Origin: CAYVBW01 sp964588685
GTDB taxonomy: Bacteria; Patescibacteriota; Microgenomatia; UBA1400; PJMF01
Direction: 5' to 3'
Assembly (NCBI GenBank): GCA_964588685.1
Contig: CAZPQG010000013.1
Location: forward strand, 1-22,097
Length of the DNA stretch: 22,097 nt
The notes below the pieces were generated by a model. The model was not told the DNA's origin. It was given only the letters and a program-made list of their open reading frames with translations, and made no database searches. This document shows positions 1 through 7,611 of the stretch, piece by piece (position 1 is the first letter of the stretch; each line of letters starts with the position of its first letter). The position numbers and the translations under genes are program-made.

Positions 1-252
1 TCAGTTTATTGGGATTCAACTAAAACTGCTATGACTAATTGTACTGAAGGTACTCGCTGTCAAGACATCACCTATAATGGTTCGGCCCTGACAAGAGGCA
101 CTACTTACTACTGGCGAATTAAGTATTGGGATGAGGGGGGAGCAGAAGGAGCTTGGAGTACAGAAGAAGCTCATTTTTTAGTCTTTGAGAATACTTTTAA
201 ATTTGAAAATGATCTTCAATTTAATTCATTAAAGTTTGATTTCGTGCAATAG
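1..252 (+). CDS. C-terminal end of a surface protein with a fibronectin-like repeat (5' partial)
   Basis: The frame is open from the first base of the window, so this is the tail of a longer gene; the ATG at 31 is an internal Met, not a likely start. The visible 83 residues contain a pattern typical of extracellular fibronectin III-like repeats: a Y-W-D segment, then L-x-x-G-T-T-Y-Y-W-R-I-K-Y-W-D, then a W-S-T strand ending in a hydrophobic run. Two cysteines (in NCTEGTRC) could form a disulfide, which fits an exported protein. The last 25 residues are rich in Phe, Asn and Leu and have no obvious anchor. Such repeats are common in large secreted or wall-bound proteins of Patescibacteria; the exact role cannot be told from the tail. 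The gene ends 120 bases before the comEA-like gene on the same strand. Confidence 0.6.
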   Translation, partial: SVYWDSTKTAMTNCTEGTRCQDITYNGSALTRGTTYYWRIKYWDEGGAEGAWSTEEAHFLVFENTFKFENDLQFNSLKFDFVQ

Positions 253-372
253 ACCTTAACTAATTTTATTCAAATTAATACTACTCATCTCTTTTTTAAA
301 ACTTGTCAGCAAATTTTTAATTAACAGCTTTTTTGTACGCTTTTTGTCAGACTTTTCAGTCATTATGGCTGC

Positions 373-1482
373 ATGTCTTTAAAATTATTAAAACTTATTC
401 GCTCTAAAGGCCTTAAACAAAAAACAGTACCAGCTGATTCTACTGCAGCTCCCGGTAAACAAAAGCGAACTTCTTCTGTTTCTCTACCTTTTCTTAATGC
501 TTTAAAATTTGACAGCCGCACTTGGCGGACTATGGCTTCAATTATTTTCTTTTTATCAGGGGTTAGCGCAGTTAGCTGGGCTGGGTTTAATCTTCTTGCG
601 CATACTCAAGTACCGGAGTGTGCGTATTTAGTAGATGAAGAGTGGCAATTGAGACAATCTGCTCAATTTAATCAAATTGAACAAAATGTTCAAAATCAAA
701 TAAATACAAATAATGAAAGTGCTGATCAAGACAATCTGGCTGTAGTCGAAAAAGAAAGAGTAAAGGGCTTTGATTTTTCCAACGGCCTGCAGCCGCTGTC
801 TCAATCTTTAGGCCAAATTACTGTGCAAATTTTAGGTGCTGTGGAGGAACCCGGTCTTTATCAACTAAACTTTTCTCAACGTTTTGGCGATTTAATAAGG
901 CTGGCAGGCGGCCTCACCCAAGATGCAGATAGTCAATATATTATTAGAAATTTTAATTTGGCACAACGGCTTCAAGATGAGCAAAAAATTTATATTCCTT
1001 TTAAGCAGGAGCAAGAACTGCGCGTGCTGTTGGCAGAATACTGTCAATTAAAGCAATCGGTTGTTGCTAGCAACACTCAAGAGTCTGCTGACAGCGATTC
1101 AGAGCACCAGCCCTTTAATTTTTATCAAGAAGATCATGACGACAGTGTCGCCAGCGAGGAAACTAGTGACAATAACAGCGTTGTCGAAACTGTTACTAGT
1201 CAAGATGATCAATTAGACAAACAAGATCAAGACTATTTACTGCTTCAGCAGCAGGAGTTAGTTGAAACTGACGAAAGCAGCGATGCAGCTGACGTGCAGG
1301 AGGACTGCATCTCTTTAAATCAGGCTAGCAGTGCCCAGCTGCAAACATTAAGTGGTGTGGGACCGGCTACAGCTGAAAAAATTATTGACAACCGGCCATA
1401 TCTAAATATTAACGAGCTGCTGGAAGTAAGCGGCATCGGACAGGTGACTTTAGAAAAACTAGAACCTGATATTTGCTTGTAA
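373..1482 (+). CDS. comEA: ComEA-like DNA-uptake protein with SLBB and helix-hairpin-helix domains
   Basis: This is a membrane-anchored DNA receptor of the competence system, expected to bind incoming double-stranded DNA outside the membrane and pass it to ComEC. Residues 1-50 are a basic cytoplasmic segment, about 52-76 a single membrane helix, and 77-147 a linker. Residues 148-210 form an SLBB domain (QILGAVEEPGLYQL, then FGDLIRLAGG). A long acidic, Gln/Ser/Asp-rich linker (about 225-310) follows, and residues 312-369 are a tandem helix-hairpin-helix pair (SLNQAS..LSGVGPATAEKII, then LLEVSGIGQVTLEKL). The 369 aa exceed the roughly 200 aa of classical ComEA because of the linkers. The ATG at 373 is chosen because an upstream ATG (364) meets a stop at once; no Shine-Dalgarno is seen. 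The split comEC genes follow on the same strand after a 580-base gap, which supports the role. Confidence 0.85.
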   Translation: MSLKLLKLIRSKGLKQKTVPADSTAAPGKQKRTSSVSLPFLNALKFDSRTWRTMASIIFFLSGVSAVSWAGFNLLAHTQVPECAYLVDEEWQLRQSAQFNQIEQNVQNQINTNNESADQDNLAVVEKERVKGFDFSNGLQPLSQSLGQITVQILGAVEEPGLYQLNFSQRFGDLIRLAGGLTQDADSQYIIRNFNLAQRLQDEQKIYIPFKQEQELRVLLAEYCQLKQSVVASNTQESADSDSEHQPFNFYQEDHDDSVASEETSDNNSVVETVTSQDDQLDKQDQDYLLLQQQELVETDESSDAADVQEDCISLNQASSAQLQTLSGVGPATAEKIIDNRPYLNINELLEVSGIGQVTLEKLEPDICL

Positions 1483-1526
1483 AGTTATATAAACAATTGG
1501 TTTGCAGCAAGCTGAGTTATTACAGG

Positions 1527-1548
1527 ATTTTACTATAAGACAAAAAAT
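1527..1548 (+). repeat. degenerate copy of the intergenic repeat
   Basis: ATTTTACT, two altered bases, then AAGACAAAA. It matches the exact 19-mer at 4557-4575 and 12166-12184 apart from a small insertion and substitution. All three copies lie in long gene-free stretches. Confidence 0.35.
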
Positions 1549-1872
1549 TTTTTAAATTTAAAAAAATAAAATGGAAACTATCTAAATATTTTGTACAACA
1601 AAGTTTAAAAAAAATTGTACAAAAAAGATAAATTGCTATCAACATATATAAGTTAATCACTTTAGATCAGTTAAAAGTACAGCCAATAATTGTTGCATTA
1701 GGGGATTAGTAAATAGTAAATATTATTTTGATACTTTTATAAAAAAGCAAAAAATACAAAAAATATTTTTTACCCAAAAATTGATTAATTTTACTATTAT
1801 TTCGTACAACTTGTTAGCAATTTATTTTTAAAAGAGCATGGGGGCTTAGTGATTGCCGGTTAAAGAGGATGG

Positions 1873-1915
1873 AAACTGCACGGTTAACTTGAGGAAAAAG
1901 CTGCAGTTTGGCTTT
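1873..1915 (+). other. possible RNA hairpin in the comEC upstream region
   Basis: AAACTGCA (1873-1880) is perfectly complementary to TGCAGTTT (1902-1909) with a 21-nt loop. The overlapping pair AAAGC (1897-1901) / GCTTT (1911-1915) excludes it and is followed by a T run at 1921-1926. Two imperfect copies of CGGTTAA...GAGGA (from about 1857 and 1881) lie here. This could be a small RNA, a terminator-like switch or chance; there is no promoter or comparative support. Confidence 0.25.
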
Positions 1916-2061
1916 AAACGTTTTTTGAATTTTAGATATATTAGTTTCTTTAATTATTCTTAAGCGTATTTTTGGCTAAAAAATTGCTTTTCTCTAAAAA
2001 AAAATTAAAAATTAGCAGATAAATTTTGTAATTGCTGGCAGAAAAATTAATTAAAAAAGCA

Positions 2062-3198
2062 ATGATCAATCAATTATTTTCAATAATAAATTTAATTGCA
2101 GCTTCGTTATTTGATTGGTGCTACCTTTTCCAGCAGAGAGCAGTGTCTTTGAAAGTACTTGTTGAGGTATTAAGCAATAGTTTGATAGGAAAAAATCAAT
2201 CGCAATTAATGTTAGGTTTAATTTTTGGAGCTAAAAATTCTCTCAATTCTAGTTTACATCGTAGTTTTAAAGTTATAGGGATGTTGCATATTTGGTCAGC
2301 GTCGGGTTTTAATGTTACTTTGTTTTTAAGTTCAATTGTTTTTTTATTAAATATAGTTTCATACTGTAGTTATAAATTAAAGACGATTTTGCTGCTGCTG
2401 AGCGTTTTGTTCTTCTGGTACATCAGCGGTCAAGGACCTGCTATGCAGCGAGCAGTGCTGATGACCGGCTTATCGTTGTTAATACGACGTCTTTTTTTCA
2501 AACAGCTAAAGCCATTATACTCTCTGCTGTTGGCCATCAGTTTAATAATCGCATTGGAGCCCAATTTAATTAATTCACTCTCATTAAAATTTTCTGCAGC
2601 AGCCACTGCGGGAATTATTGTTTTGCAGTCTTTTTTCTCCAGCCTTATTCGTAATGGCTTTAATAATAAAAGTTTTTTTAGCAGCAGACATGTTCAAACG
2701 AAGCGGCAGTCATTATTTTTTAAAGCAGCGACAGTGATGTTGCGCTATTTTTGTAAGAATTTTACTTTATTTTTTTCTGTCCAGATTGCTTTATTGCCCT
2801 TAATCAGCTCTACTTGGGGTGAATTAAGCTTGTTGGCAGTGCTCAGCAACAGTTTGTTGTCCGGTGTGCTGCCTATTTTAGTCATTTTAGGCCTGGTATG
2901 GTTTGCTTGGTGTATTTTTACTTGGCTTTTAATGAACATACAACTGTTTAATATTGTCCCTTTTTCTCGAGTAGTAGGCTTATTGTTAGCGCTGCCGCTT
3001 AATTTATTTTTAGCGGCCAGCCAATTTTTTGCACAATTGGAAGCAGCTGTTGTCAAGATTCCGGAGTTTAGTGACACTCAAATTTACCTCTGGTATTTGG
3101 CTTGGGGGCTGCTGGGCTGGCAGCATTACAGACGTAAAGTTAAAGCCAAGATCAAGCCATTAGCGATTAAAGTTTTCAGCGGCCGATGTTTATATTAA
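2062..3198 (+). CDS. comEC: ComEC/Rec2 membrane channel domain (competence domain only)
   Basis: This is the polytopic membrane part of the ComEC DNA translocation channel, which carries one strand of incoming DNA across the inner membrane. The family signature is visible: LGLIFGAKNSL, then a helix pair around GMLHIWSASGFNVTL (the usual HLLAISGLHV motif), then GQGPAMQRAVLM (the usual GxPPSxxRAxLM motif), followed by several hydrophobic helices to the C-terminus. The N-terminal OB-like DUF4131 domain of full-length ComEC is missing, and the C-terminal beta-lactamase domain is encoded by the next gene 23 bases downstream, so the channel is split. The frame is open from a TTG at 2032. The ATG at 2062 (378 aa) is preferred because it is a standard start just before the first hydrophobic segment; neither has a Shine-Dalgarno. 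Confidence 0.85.
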   Translation: MINQLFSIINLIAASLFDWCYLFQQRAVSLKVLVEVLSNSLIGKNQSQLMLGLIFGAKNSLNSSLHRSFKVIGMLHIWSASGFNVTLFLSSIVFLLNIVSYCSYKLKTILLLLSVLFFWYISGQGPAMQRAVLMTGLSLLIRRLFFKQLKPLYSLLLAISLIIALEPNLINSLSLKFSAAATAGIIVLQSFFSSLIRNGFNNKSFFSSRHVQTKRQSLFFKAATVMLRYFCKNFTLFFSVQIALLPLISSTWGELSLLAVLSNSLLSGVLPILVILGLVWFAWCIFTWLLMNIQLFNIVPFSRVVGLLLALPLNLFLAASQFFAQLEAAVVKIPEFSDTQIYLWYLAWGLLGWQHYRRKVKAKIKPLAIKVFSGRCLY

Positions 3199-3221
3199 GA
3201 TATTCTGCCAAATAGTAAAAA

Positions 3222-4133
3222 ATGTACAAAACTATTTTGATTTTATGCCTGGTAGTTAGTTTAGGTTTGGCAGTGCAGGTGGTCAGAGATTGGCCGGATG
3301 ACAATCTCCATATTATTTTTTGTGATGTGGGGCAGGGGGATGCTATCTTGGTGCAATATAAATATTGGCAGATGCTGATTGATGCCGGTGCCGATGACAA
3401 AGTTTTGACCTGCTTAAAAGAATATGTGCCGTTTTGGGATAGACATCTGGAGGTAGTGTTGGCTACTCATATGCACCATGATCATATCGACGGTCTGCCG
3501 GACGTTTTTGCTAATTACCAGGTGGGAGCTCTGTTTTTAGCTGACGTCTCGCCAACTGAAGGATTTAAAAAAGTGCTTGCAGCTGTTAAAGAGCAATCTT
3601 GGGTCGCAAATAAAATAAAAATCGGTATTTTAGGCCAAAGAATCGTTTTTGCCCCAAGTGGTAAATTGTCAATTTTGGCGCCTGCTGTCAGTCCGCTACC
3701 ATTGCTGGAAAGTGATTTTAAGCAATTTTCCGAAACAATGTTATCGGATGCAATGCTGGCAGAATATGCAAGTCCTGGTGATGAAAATGAACGATCTATC
3801 GTACTTTTTTTACGATATTTTGATTTTGACTTATTGCTGATGGCAGATGCGCTTAAAAAAAATGAATTAGCATTAATTAAACAGGGTTTGATAAAGAAAG
3901 TAGAAACCCTAAAAATAGGGCACCACGGCTCAAATACCAGTTCCAGCGAGCTTTTTTTACAAGCATGCAGACCCGAACTTGCTGTAATAAGCAGCGGTTT
4001 TAACAATAAATATGATCACCCTTCTCTTGAGGTACTGCAGGCTTTGCAGGCTATTAACTCGCAAATTCTGCGTACTGATGAATTAGGCACAATTCATCTG
4101 GTTACCAACGGCCGGTATTATTGGCTTTTATAA
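3222..4133 (+). CDS. ComEC C-terminal metallo-beta-lactamase domain as a separate protein
   Basis: This is a metallo-beta-lactamase-fold protein equal to the C-terminal domain of ComEC, thought to degrade or process the non-transported DNA strand outside the membrane. Residues 3-20 form one hydrophobic helix (signal anchor), so the domain probably faces outward. The family core CDVGQGDAILV is at 34-44. The metal motif HxHxDH is intact (H83-x-H85-x-D87-H88), a further Asp lies in LLMADALKKNE, and LKIGHHGSNTSS carries the late His typical of ComEC. The DHPS motif near the end is also of this family. At 303 aa it is a complete domain with its own start. It lies 23 bases after the channel gene, so both are probably co-transcribed and assemble together. 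Stand-alone MBL proteins of this family exist, so a partner other than ComEC is possible. Confidence 0.85.
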   Translation: MYKTILILCLVVSLGLAVQVVRDWPDDNLHIIFCDVGQGDAILVQYKYWQMLIDAGADDKVLTCLKEYVPFWDRHLEVVLATHMHHDHIDGLPDVFANYQVGALFLADVSPTEGFKKVLAAVKEQSWVANKIKIGILGQRIVFAPSGKLSILAPAVSPLPLLESDFKQFSETMLSDAMLAEYASPGDENERSIVLFLRYFDFDLLLMADALKKNELALIKQGLIKKVETLKIGHHGSNTSSSELFLQACRPELAVISSGFNNKYDHPSLEVLQALQAINSQILRTDELGTIHLVTNGRYYWLL

Positions 4134-4556
4134 ATGATAAGAAGCAGCTGTTAGATTAAAAAGCTATATTAAAATATATTTTTATATATTTTATTTGATA
4201 GCTATGCTTATTAAAGCTGTTATTGTTCTCTCTAAAAAAGCTAATTTTTTAAAAAAGATTGATTATTTTAAGCTGCCGGAGCAGTTTAAATGAAGCAACA
4301 TCATAAATTAACTGTTTTTAGTTGCCTAATTTAATTAGCAGTTTTTGCAATTAAACTTTTGATTAATTTAAGCCAATGGCAATATTACAATTTGTTTAAT
4401 TTAAATAAACAAAAACCGAAGAATGAAATTAGTCTATTTGAAGTGAATAAAAGCAACGGCATTGGTTGTTAAAGGGCACTAATAATTAATATGACACTAA
4501 AATAAAAAGATTGCAAGGACCAATTTAAAAATAAAGTAAATTTTGTTTAAAAATTA

Positions 4557-4575
4557 ATTTTACTCAAGACAAAAT
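4557..4575 (+). repeat. 19-bp intergenic repeat, copy 1
   Basis: ATTTTACTCAAGACAAAAT occurs here and again, identically and in the same orientation, at 12166-12184, 7.6 kb away. Flanking bases differ, so the match ends sharply. Both lie in long AT-rich intergenic regions. Confidence 0.6.
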
Positions 4576-4824
4576 ATGTTCAATTTTAAAAATAAAAATT
4601 TTTTAGGCACTATTTAAATCAAGAATTTTTCTTTTAAAAATATATAAATTGAAAAATTTAACCAATTTTTGGCTTATGTTTGTTTCGCAGTACAGGATAG
4701 ATTGTTATTTTCTCTTGTTAATTAATTGTTTTTGCTGTTTTTGGAAGGCAGCAGAATAATATTTTTTTATCTGGTGCATGCGGTTTTAATTAAATTTTTA
4801 AAATTAGTAATGAATAATTAATAT

Positions 4825-4850
4825 ACCCAGTTTGTTTGGGTTTTCTTATT
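4825..4850 (+). terminator. possible rho-independent terminator
   Basis: ACCCA (4825-4829) and TGGGT (4837-4841) form a short stem with a 7-nt loop, followed by TTTCTTATT. It lies almost 700 bases after the beta-lactamase gene, so it would end a long trailer or an unrecognised transcript. The stem is weak. Confidence 0.4.
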
Positions 4851-4982
4851 ACTTTAAGCTATAAATGTACATATAATTTATTTTCTTGCCATCAATTAAT
4901 ATCATATTAATTAAAAAATAGAATTACATACTGTTAATAGTTGAATTTCAATCTTAACTCTAAAAATCCAAATTCGTCCTAG

Positions 4983-5034
4983 CCAAAGCCTAATCCAACC
5001 CAGCTCAATTTCTAACCCAAACCTAATCCAATCC
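4983..5034 (+). repeat. imperfect direct repeat in a C-rich tract
   Basis: CCAAAGCCTAATCCAACCC (4983-5001) and CCCAAACCTAATCCAATCC (5016-5034) share the core CCTAATCCAA. The surrounding ~95 bases hold about 34 C but only about six G on the plus strand, very unlike the flanks. Confidence 0.5.
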
Positions 5035-5098
5035 GCCTTCCCATTCAAACCATTAGAATACTGCTTGTATTACTAGCTGCTTATGTGGGCCGTCTCAT

Positions 5099-5106
5099 GT
5101 TAAAAT
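5099..5106 (+). promoter_or_regulatory. extended -10 promoter of the M16 peptidase gene
   Basis: TG, one base, then TAAAAT (5101-5106) makes an extended -10 element. Its last base is nine bases from the ATG at 5116, which would give a leaderless or almost leaderless mRNA. No good -35 is seen. Confidence 0.45.
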
Positions 5107-5115
5107 ACTCTAATA

Positions 5116-6381
5116 ATGTTTAATCATCATACAAAAACTTTTCAAAATGGCTTGCAAGTTGTGACCGTTCCTTTGCCTGCTTTAAAATCAGTCTCCGCCT
5201 TATTAGTAGTTAATACCGGTTCACGTTTTGAAAAAAAGGGTTATTTTGGGGCTGCTCATCTGCTGGAGCATTTAGTGTTTAAAGGCACTCGTTCTTATCC
5301 CACCAGTTTAGACCTTTCAATTGCTTTAGACAGCGTTGGCGCTATGTCCAACGCTTTCACCAGCAAAGAGAGCACTGGTTATTATGTGACAGCAGCCAGT
5401 CGGCATTTATGGCTTAGTTTAAAAATTTTAAAAGAATTAATTTTTTACCCCTTGCTGCGTGAGGAAGATGTAGAGCAGGAGAAATTGGTGGTAGCAGAAG
5501 AGATACGGATGCATCATGATGCTCCGGATGATTTTATAGCTCAAAAGTTTGAGCAAATGGTTTATCAAGATACCGGGTTAAGCCATCCTATTAGCGGTAG
5601 TTTGGAATCAGTGGCTGGTTTAAATTCTAAAAAGCTGATGAAGTTTCTTAAACAATGGTATGGCTTGGAAAATATGATTTTGGTTATTGCCGGTGATGAA
5701 GAGTTATTAACTACACAAGACTTTTTTAAAAAAGTAGAAGCTATTTTTTCTCAGCAGCCTGAGGGTAGAGCCAATCACCATCAACAGAAGCGCGAACACT
5801 TTTTAAGTGAAAATCCAGTTTCAACTAAAAAAGAAATTAAGTACAATCGAGACACTGAGCAAACTCATGTCATCATAGGCTGGCCGGGTCTTAAACATAC
5901 TGATCCACAGCGTTATGTTTTGACTGCTTTGTCAACAGTTTTGGGTGGTAATCGCAGTTCGCGCTTATTTAGCACCATTCGCGAGCAGGCCGGTTTGGCT
6001 TATTATGTTCACAGCAATGTTGACCGGTATCATGACGGAGGTATTTTTGGAGCCAATGCCGGTCTTAATAGCAAAAAGGCAGAAGAGGGGATTGAGCTTA
6101 TTATTGAGGAATTTGAAAAAATTGCTGCCGGCAAAGAGCCAATTACCGACCAAGAGCTAAGTAGAGCCAAGAATTATTTAGTTGGTAAAATTTTATTAAG
6201 TTTAGAAAATTCTTACTCAGTAGCACAACAGTATGCCTTAAGCAAGATTTTATTGGGAAAAATAGAAAAACCTGATAAAATTATCACTAAGATCAAAAAT
6301 ATAAAATTAGAACAAGTACATGCTTTGGCTGCCAAAATTATTAAAAAAGATGAAGTTCGAATTGGTTTGGTGCAGGGTTAG
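5116..6381 (+). CDS. M16 family zinc metallopeptidase
   Basis: This is a pitrilysin/mitochondrial-processing-peptidase-type protease that cleaves peptides using zinc. The inverted zinc motif HxxEH is intact (H48-L-L-E51-H52 in AAHLLEHLVFKGT), and the third metal ligand is supplied by the glutamates at 128-129 (VVAEEIRMHHD), at the usual ~76-residue distance. The second half-domain (about 180-421) contains the family features IGWPGLKHTD and LGGNRSSRLFSTIREQAGLAYYV, the latter with the Arg and Tyr residues conserved in active members. At 421 aa it is the normal length of a bacterial single-chain M16B subunit, and no signal peptide is seen, so it should be cytosolic. There is no Shine-Dalgarno; a -10 element nine bases before the ATG suggests a very short leader. 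Its substrate is unknown. ndk follows 94 bases downstream. Confidence 0.92.
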   Translation: MFNHHTKTFQNGLQVVTVPLPALKSVSALLVVNTGSRFEKKGYFGAAHLLEHLVFKGTRSYPTSLDLSIALDSVGAMSNAFTSKESTGYYVTAASRHLWLSLKILKELIFYPLLREEDVEQEKLVVAEEIRMHHDAPDDFIAQKFEQMVYQDTGLSHPISGSLESVAGLNSKKLMKFLKQWYGLENMILVIAGDEELLTTQDFFKKVEAIFSQQPEGRANHHQQKREHFLSENPVSTKKEIKYNRDTEQTHVIIGWPGLKHTDPQRYVLTALSTVLGGNRSSRLFSTIREQAGLAYYVHSNVDRYHDGGIFGANAGLNSKKAEEGIELIIEEFEKIAAGKEPITDQELSRAKNYLVGKILLSLENSYSVAQQYALSKILLGKIEKPDKIITKIKNIKLEQVHALAAKIIKKDEVRIGLVQG

Positions 6382-6439
6382 GAGCTGCCGCTGTTTACGT
6401 TTATTAAAATAGCCGCCATTGCTGAAAACAGAATTAATA

Positions 6440-6469
6440 TTAACGCAGTTAAAAATTATAAATTATATT
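6440..6469 (+). promoter_or_regulatory. probable ndk promoter
   Basis: TTAACG (6440-6445), an 18-base spacer and TATATT (6464-6469). The start codon of ndk begins seven bases after the -10 element, so transcription would begin at or next to the ATG. Confidence 0.45.
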
Positions 6470-6475
6470 TAGATT

Positions 6476-6946
6476 ATGAAACCAACCAGAACCGCAGTTT
6501 TAGTTAAACCGGACGGCCTGCAGCGAGGGCTGATTGGAGAAATTATCACTCGATTTGAAAAAAAAGGTTTAAAATTAGTCGGTTTAAAGATGACCTTAAT
6601 GAATGACGATATGCTTGATCGCTGGTATGCAGAGCATCGGAGTAAAGACTTTTTCAGCGAACTAAAAAATTTTATGGGGTCTCAGCCGGTGATTGCAATG
6701 GTTTGGGAAGGGATTGATGCCGTGCAAGTAGTGCGCAAGCTTGTCGGCACCACTTTAGGTCGAGAAGCAGAGGCAGGCTCTATTCGCGGCGACTTTGGCA
6801 TGAGTCAGCAGATGAACTTAATTCATGCTTCTTCTGAAGATGAGGCTGCTGAAAATGAGATTGAAATTGTGTTTGCTGAGGACGAATTGTTTGACTATCG
6901 CTGGCCGATGGGAGATTTAGTTTACGCGGCTCATGAAAGAGATTAG
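6476..6946 (+). CDS. ndk: nucleoside diphosphate kinase
   Basis: It transfers the gamma-phosphate of ATP to nucleoside diphosphates through a phospho-histidine, balancing NTP and dNTP pools. The whole catalytic set is visible: K11 in VKPDG, Y51 in WYAEH, R104 in SIRGDFG, N114 and the phosphorylated H117 in NLIHASS. MVWEG and VVRKLVGTT are also family-typical. The usual HGSDS after the catalytic His reads HASSED here, a variant also known in archaeal-type members. It is 156 aa, slightly longer than the ~140 aa norm, and the C-terminal extension (about 138-156) is of the kind found in several lineages. There is no Shine-Dalgarno, but a -10 element lies six bases before the ATG. It follows the peptidase gene on the same strand but appears to have its own promoter. 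Confidence 0.95.
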   Translation: MKPTRTAVLVKPDGLQRGLIGEIITRFEKKGLKLVGLKMTLMNDDMLDRWYAEHRSKDFFSELKNFMGSQPVIAMVWEGIDAVQVVRKLVGTTLGREAEAGSIRGDFGMSQQMNLIHASSEDEAAENEIEIVFAEDELFDYRWPMGDLVYAAHERD

Positions 6947-7044
6947 AAATTGAGAGAGGCTAATTGAGAAACTAGGGATTGAGATTGATGCTTGTTGATG
7001 CTATTGGTTTAATGTTTTTGGTTTTTTTACTATCTGGTTTTTGT

Positions 7045-7116
7045 GTCTTCAGCGGGATTTGAACCCACATTGTCGGTTCCGGAAACCGATGTTCTATCCG
7101 GTTGAACTATGAAGAC
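7045..7116 (-). tRNA. tRNA-Arg (anticodon CCG)
   Basis: A complete cloverleaf on the minus strand: acceptor GTCTTCA/TGAAGAC, D arm GTTC/GAAC with GG and A20, anticodon stem TCGGT/ACCGA, loop TTCCGGA, and T arm GTGGG/CCCGC with TTCAAAT. Anticodon CCG reads CGG (Arg), and A20 in the D loop is the classical arginine identity base. The discriminator is A; CCA is not encoded. Confidence 0.93.
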
Positions 7117-7192
7117 TAGTGTTTTTTATGGTTGCGCCTCCATTCCTTTGTTTTTATCAACTAAACAATTAATCACCGTTTACTTTAATTGT

Positions 7193-7263
7193 GCCCCCAC
7201 CAGGAATCGAACCTGGATCGAAGGTTTAGGAAACCTTTGTTTTATCCGTTAAACTATGAGGGC
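7193..7263 (-). tRNA. tRNA-Arg (anticodon CCT)
   Basis: A complete cloverleaf: acceptor GCCCTCA/TGGGGGC (one G-U pair), D arm GTTT/AAAC with A20, anticodon stem AAGGT/ACCTT, loop TTCCTAA, and T arm CCAGG/CCTGG with TTCGATT. Anticodon CCT reads AGG. The discriminator is A; CCA is not encoded. It lies 76 bases from the Arg(CCG) tRNA on the same strand. Confidence 0.93.
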
Positions 7264-7283
7264 CTAATTTTTGTTTAATTTTA

Positions 7284-7450
7284 GATACTACGCTTCAGAT
7301 TGAGATGAGATTGTTGTGTTCAGAGTAGCTGCTAAAATTAAATAAAAATATTAAATAAAAATTACGAGCATTGCGCTTCAGATTTAAGTGAAATTACTGT
7401 GTTCAGAGTTAATGCCAAAATTTAAATAAAAACTGTGAGGACTGTGAGGT
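7284..7450. repeat. tandem repeat, two copies with an 83-bp period
   Basis: Blocks CGCTTCAGATT (7291, 7374), TGTGTTCAGAGT (7315, 7398) and TGCnAAAATT...AAATAAAAA (7330, 7413) recur at a constant 83-base offset, with scattered substitutions and one inserted T near the end. The two copies fill most of the space between the second and third tRNA genes. A nine-base tandem (ACTGTGAGG twice) follows at 7432-7449. Confidence 0.75.
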
Positions 7451-7611
7451 GAGTCATGGGTCAGTTGTCGATTTGTAGAATTTAGAAAAAAATTAGGAGT
7501 AATAGTTTCGGCTTTTGTATTTTTCTTCTGCTATCCGTAAAATAGACGTTTGTTTTTCCTCCCACCATCCTTAAAACTGCCATAGTCAATAATTATTAAG
7601 GTGCTCTATGT

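Larger units (their letters stand above)
1483..2061 (+). other. AT-rich gene-free region upstream of comEC
   Basis: No coding frame of useful length is seen on either strand. The stretch is extremely A+T-rich apart from a small GC-richer pocket (about 1836-1916) that can form competing hairpins. It holds a degenerate copy (1527-1548) of a short repeat found in the two other long intergenic regions, and two copies of the palindrome TTGTACAA (1591-1598, 1615-1622). The N-terminal OB-like domain of a normal ComEC would be expected near its 3' end, but there is no open frame for it. Confidence 0.6.
4134..5100 (+). other. long AT-rich gene-free region
   Basis: This is almost a kilobase without a convincing gene, unusual for a compact genome. 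A 29-codon frame (4203-4292, ending TGA) is the longest sensible start-to-stop reading near the left end and may be a relic. The region contains one exact copy of the 19-bp intergenic repeat (4557-4575), a terminator-like hairpin (4825-4850) and a G-poor, C-rich tract with an imperfect direct repeat (about 4965-5060) just before the peptidase promoter. Confidence 0.6.

Noticed and set aside
3515..4006. Minus-strand frame of 163 aa over the comEC beta-lactamase gene
   Set aside because: Antisense shadow; the plus-strand frame has all metallo-beta-lactamase motifs.
4965..5060. CRISPR-like or coding reading of the C-rich tract
   Set aside because: Only two imperfect repeat copies without regular spacers; the open minus-strand frame has no start and a repetitive, unnatural composition.
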